This document shows positions 43,973 to 51,962 of a stretch of DNA of 64,000 nucleotides, piece after piece. Every line of letters starts with the position of its first letter. The stretch's first letter is position 1. The notes beneath the pieces were generated by a model. The model searched no databases, was not told where the DNA came from, and worked only from the letters and a program-made list of their open reading frames with translations. Made by a program: the position numbers and the translations under genes. The DNA is from a gamma proteobacterium SS-5 (lineage in GTDB: Bacteria > Pseudomonadota > Gammaproteobacteria > Chromatiales > Chromatiaceae): positions 1,116,001-1,180,000 of the forward strand of contig CP032508.2 of the NCBI GenBank assembly GCA_009497875.2, in the 5' to 3' direction.

Positions 43973-44515
43973 TCACCACCAGTCATCTAATGCCTTCTTA
44001 GCAGGCTCATATTCTTCATTTGCGGCACATTTGAGCCAGTACTTTGCAGCATCATCATCCTTCTTTACTAATTTTCCTTCGTAGAAAATTGATGCCAAGA
44101 TAAACTTCGCCTTAGAGTAACCATAAGTGTTAGCCAAATCTTCTAAGTCACCAAATGTTTTAAACTCTTCGTAGTCGAGCAGTATTTTTCTTCGTTCTTT
44201 TAAGTTACGGTCATTCTCTATTTGTTGCCTTTCTTTCTCCTTAGATTTTTTCCTCTTTTCTTCCTCTATCTCTGCTTTCATTTTTTTTAATAATTGATCT
44301 TTTATCTCCAACTCATCCTTCATAGATTGCACACGATATTTAATGTAAAGACCCATTGCTTTATTTTCGTTTCCAGAAGATTCAGCTAGGGCTTTAGCCC
44401 ATAAACCGTCACGGATAAACCCTAGTCTAATTTCATTCATTACCTCCTCGTATTGAGTTTCTTCAACAAGGCGATTATTAACTGTAGTTTTTTTAAGTTT
44501 ATCGAAAAAAAACAT
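43973..44515 (-). CDS. Coiled-coil protein with Sel1-like C-terminus
   Basis: A 180-residue protein. Residues about 65-115 form a very charged coiled coil (KAEIEEEKRKKSKEKERQQI), and the last 60 residues match a Sel1 pair (DLANTYGYSKAKFILASIF, DDDAAKYWLKCAANEEYEPA). No signal peptide is seen. It is convergent with the ATPase gene across the structured-RNA gap. Function is unknown; Sel1 repeats usually bind proteins. Confidence 0.7.
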   Translation of the reverse strand: MFFFDKLKKTTVNNRLVEETQYEEVMNEIRLGFIRDGLWAKALAESSGNENKAMGLYIKYRVQSMKDELEIKDQLLKKMKAEIEEEKRKKSKEKERQQIENDRNLKERRKILLDYEEFKTFGDLEDLANTYGYSKAKFILASIFYEGKLVKKDDDAAKYWLKCAANEEYEPAKKALDDWW

Positions 44516-44843
44516 AACCCCATCCTTTAATCAGCCAAAAAAATACTTGGCACTTAAAACTTAAATGCTCATAGCTACAGTCCGCATCTGCGCTCCGTTG
44601 GCACTTCGCTTGATGCTACCTTCGCTATTCGCATTAAATTGATTGGTTCCTTTCTTCAAAGCAAGCTAAACCTAAATCTTGCCTAAACTTCTACTGATAT
44701 TTACTACTCTTAAAAAACTAAACTCTAATTGTTCAAAATTTGAACAATTACTACTAGGTACTGCCTAAACCCTACCACTTGAAATGAACACAAATTTTCC
44801 TACTCTTAAAGAGACTATTTTTTGTGTTCAATCTTCTCGCGTA
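44516..44843. other. Palindrome-bearing gap between the Sel1-like and AAA ATPase genes
   Basis: 328 bp without a gene. TAATTGTTCAAA-A-TTTGAACAATTA (44726-44750) is a 25-bp perfect palindrome with 12-bp arms. A second inverted repeat, TGAACACAAA / TTTGTGTTCA, has arms at 44785-44794 and 44821-44830 and encloses a CTCTT-A-AAGAG hairpin. The first is suited to a dimeric regulator controlling the Sel1-like gene, whose start is 211 bp away. The second could terminate the ATPase transcript. Confidence 0.6.
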
Positions 44844-45920
44844 CTATAAGACTATTGGTTCCTCTTGATTCTCTTCATTTTTTTTCTTTCTGCCTGGCTT
44901 GTCTGGCTCCAACAACCCCTTCTCTCTGAATTTATCTTGTATTCGCTTAATCTGAGTTTGAGTATAAGTCTTAGTATCATTACTAATATGTTTAGCTATA
45001 TCTCGCTGACTCATATTAGCTCTAGTCAACTCTAGTACCTTTAACTCTATTATGCTAAAAGTCAACTCTAGCACTAGAGAAGTAACCTGCTTACCGTATT
45101 TATTCGTATAGCCTAATTCTTGTACTACTGATTTAAGCTCTATTGGTTTTGGGGGTTCTGCATCCTTAATATGCTTACATGAAAGCCTTATGGTTTTCTT
45201 AGATGGTTCTTCATCATTTTCTTCTAATTCATCCTTAGTATGTTTAACTCTAGAAATCTCATATACGCACTCTGCATTACCTTCTATTGAAGAACCACCC
45301 CTAGCACCTTTAGTACGATCTTTTCCTGTATGATGAACCACTAACACTGTGCAGTCATATCTAGCTTTAAATTTAGTCTTAAGTACATTCAGAAATTCAG
45401 CCATATCTGTAGGACTATTCTCATCGCCTGCACCCATAGAGGAAGCCAATGTATCAATAACGATTAGTCCTAATGGCTGCTTGAATCTTTCTACTGCAAA
45501 GTCAACATGCTCAAGCCATTCTTCAACTACTGATTCTTTAAGGATACTAATAGCGTTCTTACTAATAGCAATAGGGATCTTATCTAGTTCCTGCTTATTG
45601 TATAGAGCCCATGCTCTAACTCTTTTCCTTAACCCATAATTCCCTTCACCAGCAATATAGAGCACTGCACCTTGCTCTACTTCAAAACCTTTCCAGGGAA
45701 TACCAGTAGCAATACAAAGAGCCCAGTCTATTGCGAGAAAGCTCTTAAAGTGATCTTTAGGTGCATATAGAACACTTACACCATCTTTAGGTAACCAGTC
45801 CTCAATTCGGTATTCAGCTTCTTCATTGTCCAAAAATTCATCACTGTATAGGAAATAATGATCTTTAGACTTACTCATTTGAGCTATATCCTTGTTCGTT
45901 AGGTTTAGTGGTTTAATCAT
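44844..45920 (-). CDS. RepA-like AAA ATPase (AAA_25, hexameric helicase type)
   Basis: A 358-residue RecA-fold ATPase of the plasmid RepA/phage-primase-helicase group. VSVLYAPKDHFKSFLAIDWA replaces the usual Walker A GxxGxGKS with a degenerate APKDHFKS. GLIVIDTLASSMGAGDENS is Walker B with its following Ser/Asn-rich loop, and CTVLVVHHTGKDRTKGARGG is the H-containing motif 3. The C-terminal 80 residues form a helix-turn-helix (ANMSQRDIAKHISNDTKTYT). Whether the altered P-loop still binds ATP is open; the same substitution is seen in some RepA relatives. Confidence 0.82.
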   Translation of the reverse strand: MIKPLNLTNKDIAQMSKSKDHYFLYSDEFLDNEEAEYRIEDWLPKDGVSVLYAPKDHFKSFLAIDWALCIATGIPWKGFEVEQGAVLYIAGEGNYGLRKRVRAWALYNKQELDKIPIAISKNAISILKESVVEEWLEHVDFAVERFKQPLGLIVIDTLASSMGAGDENSPTDMAEFLNVLKTKFKARYDCTVLVVHHTGKDRTKGARGGSSIEGNAECVYEISRVKHTKDELEENDEEPSKKTIRLSCKHIKDAEPPKPIELKSVVQELGYTNKYGKQVTSLVLELTFSIIELKVLELTRANMSQRDIAKHISNDTKTYTQTQIKRIQDKFREKGLLEPDKPGRKKKNEENQEEPIVL

Positions 45921-46275
45921 ACTATTAGTAGAGCCTATTTAAATATGGGTTTTGTGGTTTTAAAGATAATCAATCCACAAAACCAATTTCTACCTAAACA
46001 AATTATAAGCGTTATTTGCTCTAGAAGAGCTAAGCGGGTTAGCCAACCTAAAGCAAGAGAGACAGGTTGACTCCCTGAAAGAATACTCTACTTGAACTCA
46101 ATCTCAAGCATCAACTACACCCACACAGGCGCCGAACGGCGCAGATTCAGATTCCTATTCCTTCTTTATAGCTTTGCAACCGTTAACGGTTCAGCTTAAT
46201 ACGAAAAGTTTATTCACGATTAGTAACTTTAGTACAATGACAAATTCAACTTCCAAATCTTACTCAGGAGAAATC
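45921..46275. other. Divergent control region between the ATPase and ssb genes
   Basis: 355 bp without a gene. AACCGTTAACGGTT (46178-46191) is a 14-bp perfect palindrome; its half-site TTAACGGTT differs by one base from the TTGACGGTT words at both ends of the element. A GCGCCG-AA-CGGCGC hairpin lies at 46129-46142. The position suits joint control of the replication genes on both sides. Confidence 0.55.
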
Positions 46276-46743
46276 ATGTCTAAAGGATCAATCAATAAAG
46301 TAATTCTCATTGGCAATCTAGGTGCAGAGCCAGAGACCAGGAGCTCTGCAAATGGAACCAATGTAACTAATATCCGTATAGCAACCACAGAAAGCTGGAA
46401 AGATCGAAACACAGGAGAGAACCAAGACAGAACAGAATGGCACAGAGTAGTTCTATTCGGAAGGCTAGGAGAAGTAGCAAGCCAGTATCTTACTAAGGGT
46501 TCAAAGGTGTTTATTGAAGGAAAAGTACAAACCAATAAATGGCAAGATCAAAATGGACAAGACAGGTACACCACAGAAGTAGTAGCAGAACGATTAGAAA
46601 TGCTGGATAAAAAACCAACAGATCAATACTCACCTAATAGACCTGGTGGAGTTCTAGGGATCGAAGAAGGCTATCAAGGTACTACTAGTATTGATGATCT
46701 TGATTTCTCTAGATCAGAACCAATTGATGATATTCCCTTTTAA
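46276..46743 (+). CDS. ssb: Single-stranded DNA-binding protein
   Basis: A 155-residue SSB. The OB fold is evident from [40 protein letters not shown] and [18 protein letters not shown], and the acidic tail ends in EPIDDIPF, the usual partner-binding tip. It starts at the ATG after CAGGAG; the 34-codon extension to 46174 crosses the palindrome and is unlikely. An element-borne SSB supports own replication or single-strand transfer. Confidence 0.95.
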   Translation: MSKGSINKVILIGNLGAEPETRSSANGTNVTNIRIATTESWKDRNTGENQDRTEWHRVVLFGRLGEVASQYLTKGSKVFIEGKVQTNKWQDQNGQDRYTTEVVAERLEMLDKKPTDQYSPNRPGGVLGIEEGYQGTTSIDDLDFSRSEPIDDIPF

Positions 46744-46867
46744 TGATTTAGTTCAAATAAGAAAAGGTTGGCATGGTCTATGTGGTTTTTTTATAACCGG
46801 CAGACCCATTAGTCAATACGTCATTTATGTATTTATTAAATATTAAATTTGGTTTCGTGGATTAAAT

Positions 46868-47581
46868 ATGAAGACAAAGATTATTCAGAGCCTACTTGTT
46901 CTATCACTGTACAGTTTTACGAATCAATCATTCTCAACTGAACTAAGTTTTTCACAAGCAAAAGTAAAATTGACTGGTCTGTATAAAAATACAGGCCTAA
47001 AAACTTTTTATTGTAATTGTGATATTCAGTGGCAAGAAAAGCTAGGGGTACCTATTAGGACAATATGTGGTTATAAGCCAAGAAAGAGTCATACAAAAAA
47101 TGGATCCATTAACCAGCGCGCTACTAGAATAGAATGGGAGCATGTATTTCCTGCATATTGGTTCGGAAATCAATTACAGTGCTGGAAAGACGGTGGAAGA
47201 AAAAATTGCCGTAAAGACAAAGATTTTAGAGCTATGGAAGGAGATATGCATAACTTATATCCTGCTATAGGAGAGCTTAACGCTGACAGATCAAATTATC
47301 GTTTCGGCATGATTGAAGGAGAACCAAGAATTTATGGAGAATGTGACTTTGAAGTTGATTTCAAAAATAGAGTCGCTGAGCCAAGGCCAGAAATCAGAGG
47401 CGATATTGCCAGAATCTATTTTTATATGTCTGATAAATACAATCTTCGATTATCTAAGCAACAAGAACAATTATTAAAGGTTTGGAACAACCAAGATCCT
47501 GTAGATGATATTGAGCGACTTAGAAATGCTAAAATAGCAAGCATACAAGGCAACAGTAATCCATTTATCGATCCACCCTGA
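46868..47581 (+). CDS. Exported endonuclease I (EndA/Vvn family)
   Basis: A 237-residue nuclease with a signal peptide (about residues 1-23, LLVLSLYSFTNQSFSTE). The His-Me finger core is RIEWEHVFPAYWFGNQ, with the catalytic His, followed by GDMHNLYPAIGELNADRSNY, which supplies the metal-binding Asn. Cysteine pairs (YCNCD, ICGYK, QCWKDGGRKNC) suit periplasmic disulfides. Such enzymes cut DNA in the periplasm or outside the cell and can limit uptake of competing DNA. It is convergent with the exported-protein cluster. Confidence 0.93.
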   Translation: MKTKIIQSLLVLSLYSFTNQSFSTELSFSQAKVKLTGLYKNTGLKTFYCNCDIQWQEKLGVPIRTICGYKPRKSHTKNGSINQRATRIEWEHVFPAYWFGNQLQCWKDGGRKNCRKDKDFRAMEGDMHNLYPAIGELNADRSNYRFGMIEGEPRIYGECDFEVDFKNRVAEPRPEIRGDIARIYFYMSDKYNLRLSKQQEQLLKVWNNQDPVDDIERLRNAKIASIQGNSNPFIDPP

Positions 47582-47597
47582 TTAGCTATCAGGGTGG
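47573..47597 (+). terminator. Stem-loop at the endonuclease stop
   Basis: CCACCCTGA-TTAGCTA-TCAGGGTGG is a perfect 9-bp stem that includes the stop codon. No T-run follows, so it may be a 3'-end stabiliser or a shared terminator with the convergent gene at 47621. Confidence 0.45.
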
Positions 47598-47620
47598 CTG
47601 TATGAATATGGACTATTATG

Positions 47621-47881
47621 TTACCTAGTATAAGGAGACTTTTGGGGTGCTATATTATCGTCATTATTGCTATAATTGATGGGCGTCATTTGTATGCCTT
47701 GATCAGGTCTATTACCATTATGGCAATGCCGGGCATCTTGTTCAACACCCCATTTTTCGCAATTTGTTCTGCAGTAATGACAGCCATCCGCTGCTGTTCT
47801 TCCTGGGTGCGCACCAAGAGATGCAGAGAACCATGTTATGCAAATGGATACCAATATAGTAATTTTCAACATTATTTTCAT
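47621..47881 (-). CDS. Exported YHYH-type cysteine/histidine protein
   Basis: An 86-residue protein with a signal peptide (ILVSICITWFSASLG). After cleavage the mature part begins AHPGRTAADGCHYCRTNCE, followed by RHCHNG. This HPGRT...DGCHYC...HCH layout belongs to small YHYH-domain proteins that may bind metal. They often sit near nucleases in plasmids and phages. The first ATG (47881) or the one at 47872 could be used. Confidence 0.75.
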   Translation of the reverse strand: MKIMLKITILVSICITWFSASLGAHPGRTAADGCHYCRTNCEKWGVEQDARHCHNGNRPDQGIQMTPINYSNNDDNIAPQKSPYTR

Positions 47882-47901
47882 TTCATAACTCCAGTCGGTG
47901 A

Positions 47902-48183
47902 CTACTTATAGTTAGGGTAACCATAACTATTCATATTGTAACTTGGCGTTTTGTCATTCCATGTTTGAGGCTTTGTTCCATAGCTTCCAGTATAAGGATT
48001 CTGATTACCTCTAACGCTCCAGTTATCATTATAAGAACTATTAGGAGAAGATCTGTAGTGTGGTTGTACATACGTTCCATCTGATTTTGTATATCCTTTT
48101 ACATAGGTCTCTGATAAAGCACTACCACTAATTGACAGAAAAGCAAAAAACACCAGAGTTGCTTTAAATATCTTGAAAACCAT
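47902..48183 (-). CDS. Small exported protein with GYTKSDGTYVQPHYR motif
   Basis: A 93-residue protein with a signal peptide (about 1-25, FKATLVFFAFLSISGSALS). The mature part, VKGYTKSDGTYVQPHYRSSP, then NDNWSVRGNQNPYTGSYG, is a recurring motif in small exported proteins of mobile elements and phages. Its function is unknown. It lies 20 bp upstream of the YHYH gene. Confidence 0.75.
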   Translation of the reverse strand: MVFKIFKATLVFFAFLSISGSALSETYVKGYTKSDGTYVQPHYRSSPNSSYNDNWSVRGNQNPYTGSYGTKPQTWNDKTPSYNMNSYGYPNYK

Positions 48184-48263
48184 ATCACATACTCCCAGAA
48201 GAATTTAAAATTAAGACATGAATAACCACTAACTACAAGTCAGTGGCTATTTAGTCGGCTAAT

Positions 48264-48419
48264 CTAGTGGCAATGGTAACCGCCATTTTTATGGTCATAA
48301 TGGCAGCCTTTAGAATCAGTTCCACCAGAATGCCCCATCTCTGTATTTGGGTGACCAGCTAAAGCAGTCCCGATCATTGACATTAAAATGAAAGTAAAAG
48401 CAAATAACATATTTTTCAT
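48264..48419 (-). CDS. Very small exported YHYH protein
   Basis: A 51-residue frame read directly from the sequence. MKNMLFAFTFILMSMIGTAL is a signal peptide cleaved before GHPNTEMGHSGG; the mature part ends DSKGCHYDHKNGGYHCH. The GCHYDHKNGGYHCH ending is the YHYH consensus, giving at least six His/Cys ligands in about 28 mature residues. A GGAG ribosome-binding site lies 9 bp before the ATG. It is a second member of the motif family seen at 47621. Confidence 0.8.
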   Translation of the reverse strand: MKNMLFAFTFILMSMIGTALAGHPNTEMGHSGGTDSKGCHYDHKNGGYHCH

Positions 48420-48509
48420 TGATTTATCTCCGTTAATTTAAAGAAATCAGATTCTAAATAACTCTTCAACATTATCCTATAATCACCTCCTGATTACTGA
48501 TTGATAGTG

Positions 48510-48929
48510 CTATTGCCTTATATTAATAATGCCATTACACCTTGGGTAATTTTGACAGCCCCAAAACCTCTGTCCTGCATAAATTCCATGCCTAGCAGTT
48601 TTCAGTATCATTGTGTCTCCACAATTAGGACAGATTGGAGTGTTTACGGCTTCACTATTTGACAGCGAATTTTGAGCCAATCTCTCATTGGTCGATGCAT
48701 TCGAATCTTCACTTGATTTAACAATAAATGTTAATATTAGAGCTAAAACGAAAGTATGTGGCAAAGCAGCGGCTATACAGTATGGTTTAAAGCATGCATT
48801 AAAAATAAAAATTTGATTAGCAATCAGAATTACCGACCAAGCCACCAGTAAGAATAAAAAATTATTAACAATTAAATTGACTGCCTTCTTCACCAAATAT
48901 GCTCCGAATTTAGTAATTTGGCACACCAC
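48510..48929 (-). CDS. Membrane protein with topoisomerase-type zinc finger
   Basis: A 139-residue protein with two membrane helices (about 20-42 and 50-70) and a C-terminal zinc finger of the zf-C4_Topoisom kind: CPNCGDTMILKTARHG, then RFWGCQNYPRCNG. Such fingers bind single-stranded DNA in topoisomerase I and also occur in nucleases and restriction proteins. Here the finger is membrane-tethered. It overlaps the upstream KTSC gene by 20 bp. Confidence 0.75.
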   Translation of the reverse strand: MVCQITKFGAYLVKKAVNLIVNNFLFLLVAWSVILIANQIFIFNACFKPYCIAAALPHTFVLALILTFIVKSSEDSNASTNERLAQNSLSNSEAVNTPICPNCGDTMILKTARHGIYAGQRFWGCQNYPRCNGIINIRQ

Positions 48930-49254
48930 TGTACTTACATGAGTAATTACCTTTAACTTTATTCCTGTAGAATCTTCCTAATGAATTAGAAGATATCCAA
49001 CTAGAGACTACAGACTCAGGCATCCTACAGTAGTGGTAGTAGGTCGAATTAAGCTGAACCAATAGATATTGGTTACTTGTGTCGTAGCAGATTCGATTGA
49101 CAAAAGAGCTTCGTTTAAGAGAAGGACAGACAAAATTACCTTTACTGGTATCTACTGGTGTTGATCTGTATTTGACGTAAATAATTTCTGCTGAAGCTTG
49201 GCTAATAAGCAAAAAAAATGTAATTATTATAGCTAATTGTCTCATATTCTTCAC
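48910..49254 (-). CDS. Exported KTSC-domain protein
   Basis: A 114-residue protein with a signal peptide (IIITFFLLISQASA) and a KTSC domain at the C-terminus (QLNSTYYHYCRMPESVVSSW, SLGRFYRNKVKGNYSC). KTSC domains usually occur as small cytoplasmic proteins linked to nucleic-acid enzymes; an exported version with four cysteines is less common. It overlaps its neighbours at both ends, so the three genes are one translational unit. Confidence 0.75.
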   Translation of the reverse strand: MKNMRQLAIIITFFLLISQASAEIIYVKYRSTPVDTSKGNFVCPSLKRSSFVNRICYDTSNQYLLVQLNSTYYHYCRMPESVVSSWISSNSLGRFYRNKVKGNYSCKYSGVPNY

Positions 49255-49844
49255 CTTGTACTATTGTCTATGCTTGATGATATATATCTTAAGGCATCTG
49301 AAACATCATCAAGTTGATCTGAGACTGTTCCTATTGCCGTGCCAATTAATATCATAGAAAATATTAGAAGAGCAATTGGAAATAATCTTGTGTAATCAAA
49401 GCTAATATTATTTCTTAGTATGCGGAAATTCCAATACACACCTAATGGAAGCATTGCAGCAACACTACCTGAAATCATATTATTTGTATTTCCACGACCG
49501 ATACTATCAACTACTATAAAACCTAGAAAACATACCCACCAAAAACTTAAACTTAAAGCAATCTTGTCTTTTTTTGATATAAGTCTAATCTGACCATTAT
49601 CTTCAATATCTCTATTAATATTAATATTTTGTGAACTATTATCATGTCCCTCTTTCGTAGTTAATGGTGCTGCCTTTTCTTCAATTGCCAAAGAAATAAT
49701 TTCTGATACATCTGATTTACAAAATGGACAAAATTTATTATAGAAGACAACATCCCAGCTCTTATCCGCATTTGTTACAGATTCTCCACAGCCGGTACAT
49801 GAATATTTATTATCTGAATCTTGGATGAATTTTACAGTTTCCAT
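49251..49844 (-). CDS. Zinc-ribbon membrane protein
   Basis: A 197-residue protein. The N-terminal zinc ribbon is YSCTGCGESVT with NKFCPFCKSD; a linker follows, then three or four membrane helices between about 95 and 175 (LSLSFWWVCFLGFIVVD, MLPLGVYWNF, LFPIALLIFSMILIGTA). Function is unknown. It lies 4 bp into the KTSC gene (ATGA). Confidence 0.65.
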   Translation of the reverse strand: METVKFIQDSDNKYSCTGCGESVTNADKSWDVVFYNKFCPFCKSDVSEIISLAIEEKAAPLTTKEGHDNSSQNININRDIEDNGQIRLISKKDKIALSLSFWWVCFLGFIVVDSIGRGNTNNMISGSVAAMLPLGVYWNFRILRNNISFDYTRLFPIALLIFSMILIGTAIGTVSDQLDDVSDALRYISSSIDNSTR

Positions 49845-49865
49845 ATTAAATCGATTTCTATATAT

Positions 49866-50138
49866 TTATAATGAAAGAGATTTTTGTCCTGGCATCCAGT
49901 TAGCTATATTGATCTGTGCTGTTCCAATACCCAATGATCTAATCCATTTTGCAGCTGTATCAATTGAACTCCAGGTCTTTACTGCTCCTTTCAAAGTAGA
50001 GGCGACTACAGAACCAGTGGACGTAAATTCAACAAGATTGGCAACACTTCTGTTATCCAGTAATGCTGCTTGCTGAACTGCATCTTTAATACCTGGTTCA
50101 ATGCGTAGATTAAGAGTGGCTGTCTTCTTTGGTGGCAT
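49866..50138 (-). CDS. Ribbon-helix-helix DNA-binding protein
   Basis: A 90-residue protein. TATLNLRIEPGIKDAVQQAA and DNRSVANLVEF form an Arc/CopG-type ribbon-helix-helix. The second half (KTWSSIDTAAKWIRSLGIGT, then NWMPGQKSLSL) is a conserved-looking tail unlike simple antitoxins. It may be a repressor of the exported-protein cluster it belongs to. It lies 21 bp before the zinc-ribbon gene. Confidence 0.7.
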   Translation of the reverse strand: MPPKKTATLNLRIEPGIKDAVQQAALLDNRSVANLVEFTSTGSVVASTLKGAVKTWSSIDTAAKWIRSLGIGTAQINIANWMPGQKSLSL

Positions 50139-50366
50139 AAGGGAGAACTCGATTGCAGATGCTACACAATGTAACGCATTTTCTATCCTTTGCTATTGAA
50201 TTTTTCTTTGTGGGCATAAGGTGAATCAATATTATTAATGCATTAAAGTGCTTCCACTCTGCTGTCGCGGTACTTAAATGAAGATAGGCCCTTTGATGAT
50301 CTGATGCCTTGGGTGATGCCGAAGTCAGAAGAAATTGGGGAATGGGGTTAACTCAGGCGCTAACGT

Positions 50367-50825
50367 TTAAAATGTGTTGCATGAAACGAAACTTCCTGTT
50401 CTAAAGCATTGCGTGTATCTTGGTTTATAAGCTTGAACTGCACTCGATATTGCTTGGCTTTGTGCGGCTGCGGCTTGTTGTTGCATTGCCTGTACCTTTT
50501 GGGATTCTATGTGATAATTCATTTCTTCCTTAGACACGACACTGCTACAACCAATGTTTCCAGACTTTATAATTGCATCGCGTTCTTTTTCACTTACATT
50601 TGCATTTGCATATTTACTATTAACCCAGGATACTTGACCTATCTTGCAAGATATTCCCATGCGCTTTAAATTTTTTTTAACTTCTGAATCAACATACCAA
50701 TATCTGGAATTATATGGAACTTTGTATGGTTTATCATTAACAAAGACTATCCCTCTATCTGCAGGATTAAATGTTGCACATCCACTAATAAAAATTAACA
50801 TCAAGATTATGCTTATGATCTTCAT
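50367..50825 (-). CDS. Putative lipoprotein
   Basis: A 152-residue protein. A signal peptide ends in the lipobox IFISGC, so the mature protein is probably acylated and membrane-anchored. The mature part (VNDKPYKVPYNSRYWYVDSE) is not recognised. A Gln/Ala-rich helix (QAMQQQAAAAQSQAISSAVQ) precedes a C-terminal CFRTGSFVSCNTF. The start at MKIISIILM follows GGGGA; an ATG nine codons earlier is less likely. It is the first gene of the minus-strand exported-protein run. Confidence 0.75.
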   Translation of the reverse strand: MKIISIILMLIFISGCATFNPADRGIVFVNDKPYKVPYNSRYWYVDSEVKKNLKRMGISCKIGQVSWVNSKYANANVSEKERDAIIKSGNIGCSSVVSKEEMNYHIESQKVQAMQQQAAAAQSQAISSAVQAYKPRYTQCFRTGSFVSCNTF

Positions 50826-51432
50826 GATTGTCCCCAATTTACTCTTATTCATCGCTTAACGATTCGCTCTTGAATTGATTAATATTCTGTTCAGAAGGGT
50901 TTGCATAAATCATCAACTACCTATGATTTCAGTACTAACTGGTCGTTTCCCCTTCGGAGAAACATCCCCCCCCCTGATAACACCCTAAGGTGTCTTTTCT
51001 TACTCTCCATCTAAACCCTATCCCATCTAGTCTCTATTCCCTTCTACAAACCAGGCAGGAAGGGGTGATAACTAGCACTCAGAGCCATGAACCAACTTAA
51101 CCTATAGGTAGGCATACCCTAGCCATTGGAACACTCCACGGTGTTGTATATCAGGCCTTCCTGGCCTATCTGTCACACCATGCAAACTCTTCCCTGAGTT
51201 TGGCATTGAGTAGGTGACACACTAACTGCATCAGAGTAGCAATCTCTTTTGGTTCTGCTAGGCCCTAGGGTCAGGTTCATGACGGTCATTTGCCTTCGGC
51301 TTCATGCCCTTACATCAACCTTCCCCATGAGGTGTTTTAACCCAGTTCCCTACTGGGCTAAAAGGCTTTTCTCTTCACCCTGTTCTTGAGGAACAGCGTG
51401 AACACCCTTCGCTCCCCTTGGTTCGCGGTTGT

Positions 51433-51526
51433 ATCACCCTGACTGTACATAATCTGGGATTCTGCGCAGATGAATCTGTCCGCTGTCCCCAGCCGCAGAA
51501 TCTAGATTATGTAAAATCAGGGTGAT
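51433..51526. repeat. Large inverted repeat (94 bp)
   Basis: The arms are 51433-51466 and 51494-51526. The outer ten bases ATCACCCTGA / TCAGGGTGAT are perfect; next come TACATAATCT with AGATTATGTA, then ATTCTGCG with CGCAGAAT. The 27-nt loop holds CAGAT-GA-ATCTG and GCTG-TCCC-CAGC mini-hairpins, making a clover-like tip. This is typical of single-strand origins or oriT-type sites, but also of structured RNAs. Confidence 0.8.
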
Positions 51527-51647
51527 GGATTGTTTTTGATATTGGCTCCCAGGTATGACTAAGGCCTTCAAGATGGCTAACGCTTAAGCCCTACACCAGT
51601 TGATCAGCCTGCACCCCGATTATCGCCTTGGTTTCTGCTTTGTGGAA

Positions 51648-51685
51648 TAGGCCTAGGCTTACACGGCTGTAGGCCTAGGCCTACA
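51648..51685 (+). repeat. Two iteron-like 16-bp repeats
   Basis: TAGGCCTAGGCTTACA (51648) and TAGGCCTAGGCCTACA (51670) lie 22 bp apart, two helical turns, 120 bp after the large hairpin. Each contains the palindrome TAGGCCTA. They could bind a replication or transfer protein. Confidence 0.6.
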
Positions 51686-51908
51686 ACACCCAAAAGTTTT
51701 CTATGCAGGAACAACTCAATTTATTGACCTAGTAATACACTTTGTTTGGCTCTGCTGTTCTCGGCTGTCTCCTCTTGGTGAATGGGATTAAAGCCCCACT
51801 CCGCTTTTAAGCACTCCCATCTGTAGGGGTTATCTACCTGATCTATCCCATCAACTGATTGAAACTCTTGATATTCCGTCAGGAGTACTCGCCTATTGGA
51901 GAACCAAA

Positions 51909-51962
51909 ATGAACAGTTACCAAATCCGAATCTTAAATGGTGTGCGCCATGTTTATTCGTGA
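51909..51962 (+). CDS. Possible 17-residue leader overlapping radC
   Basis: [17 protein letters not shown] ends 14 bp inside the radC frame. It is preceded by TTGGAGAACCAAA, almost the same start context as the ardC gene downstream (TGGAGAACCAAG), so it is likely translated. It could couple translation into radC, or be a frameshift remnant of a longer N-terminus. Confidence 0.45.
   Translation: MNSYQIRILNGVRHVYS

Larger units (their letters stand above)
50826..51908. other. Hairpin-dense noncoding region upstream of radC
   Basis: About 1.1 kb with no credible gene and near 48 percent GC, higher than the rest of the element. Hairpins follow one another: AGGCC-TTCCT-GGCCT (51153-51167), a nested TGTCAC / GTGACA around CAAACTC-N6-GAGTTTG (51171-51219), CTGTTC-TTGA-GGAACAG near 51380-51397, and the large inverted repeat at 51433-51526. 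The layout would fit an origin of replication or transfer, or a long structured RNA. Confidence 0.6.
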
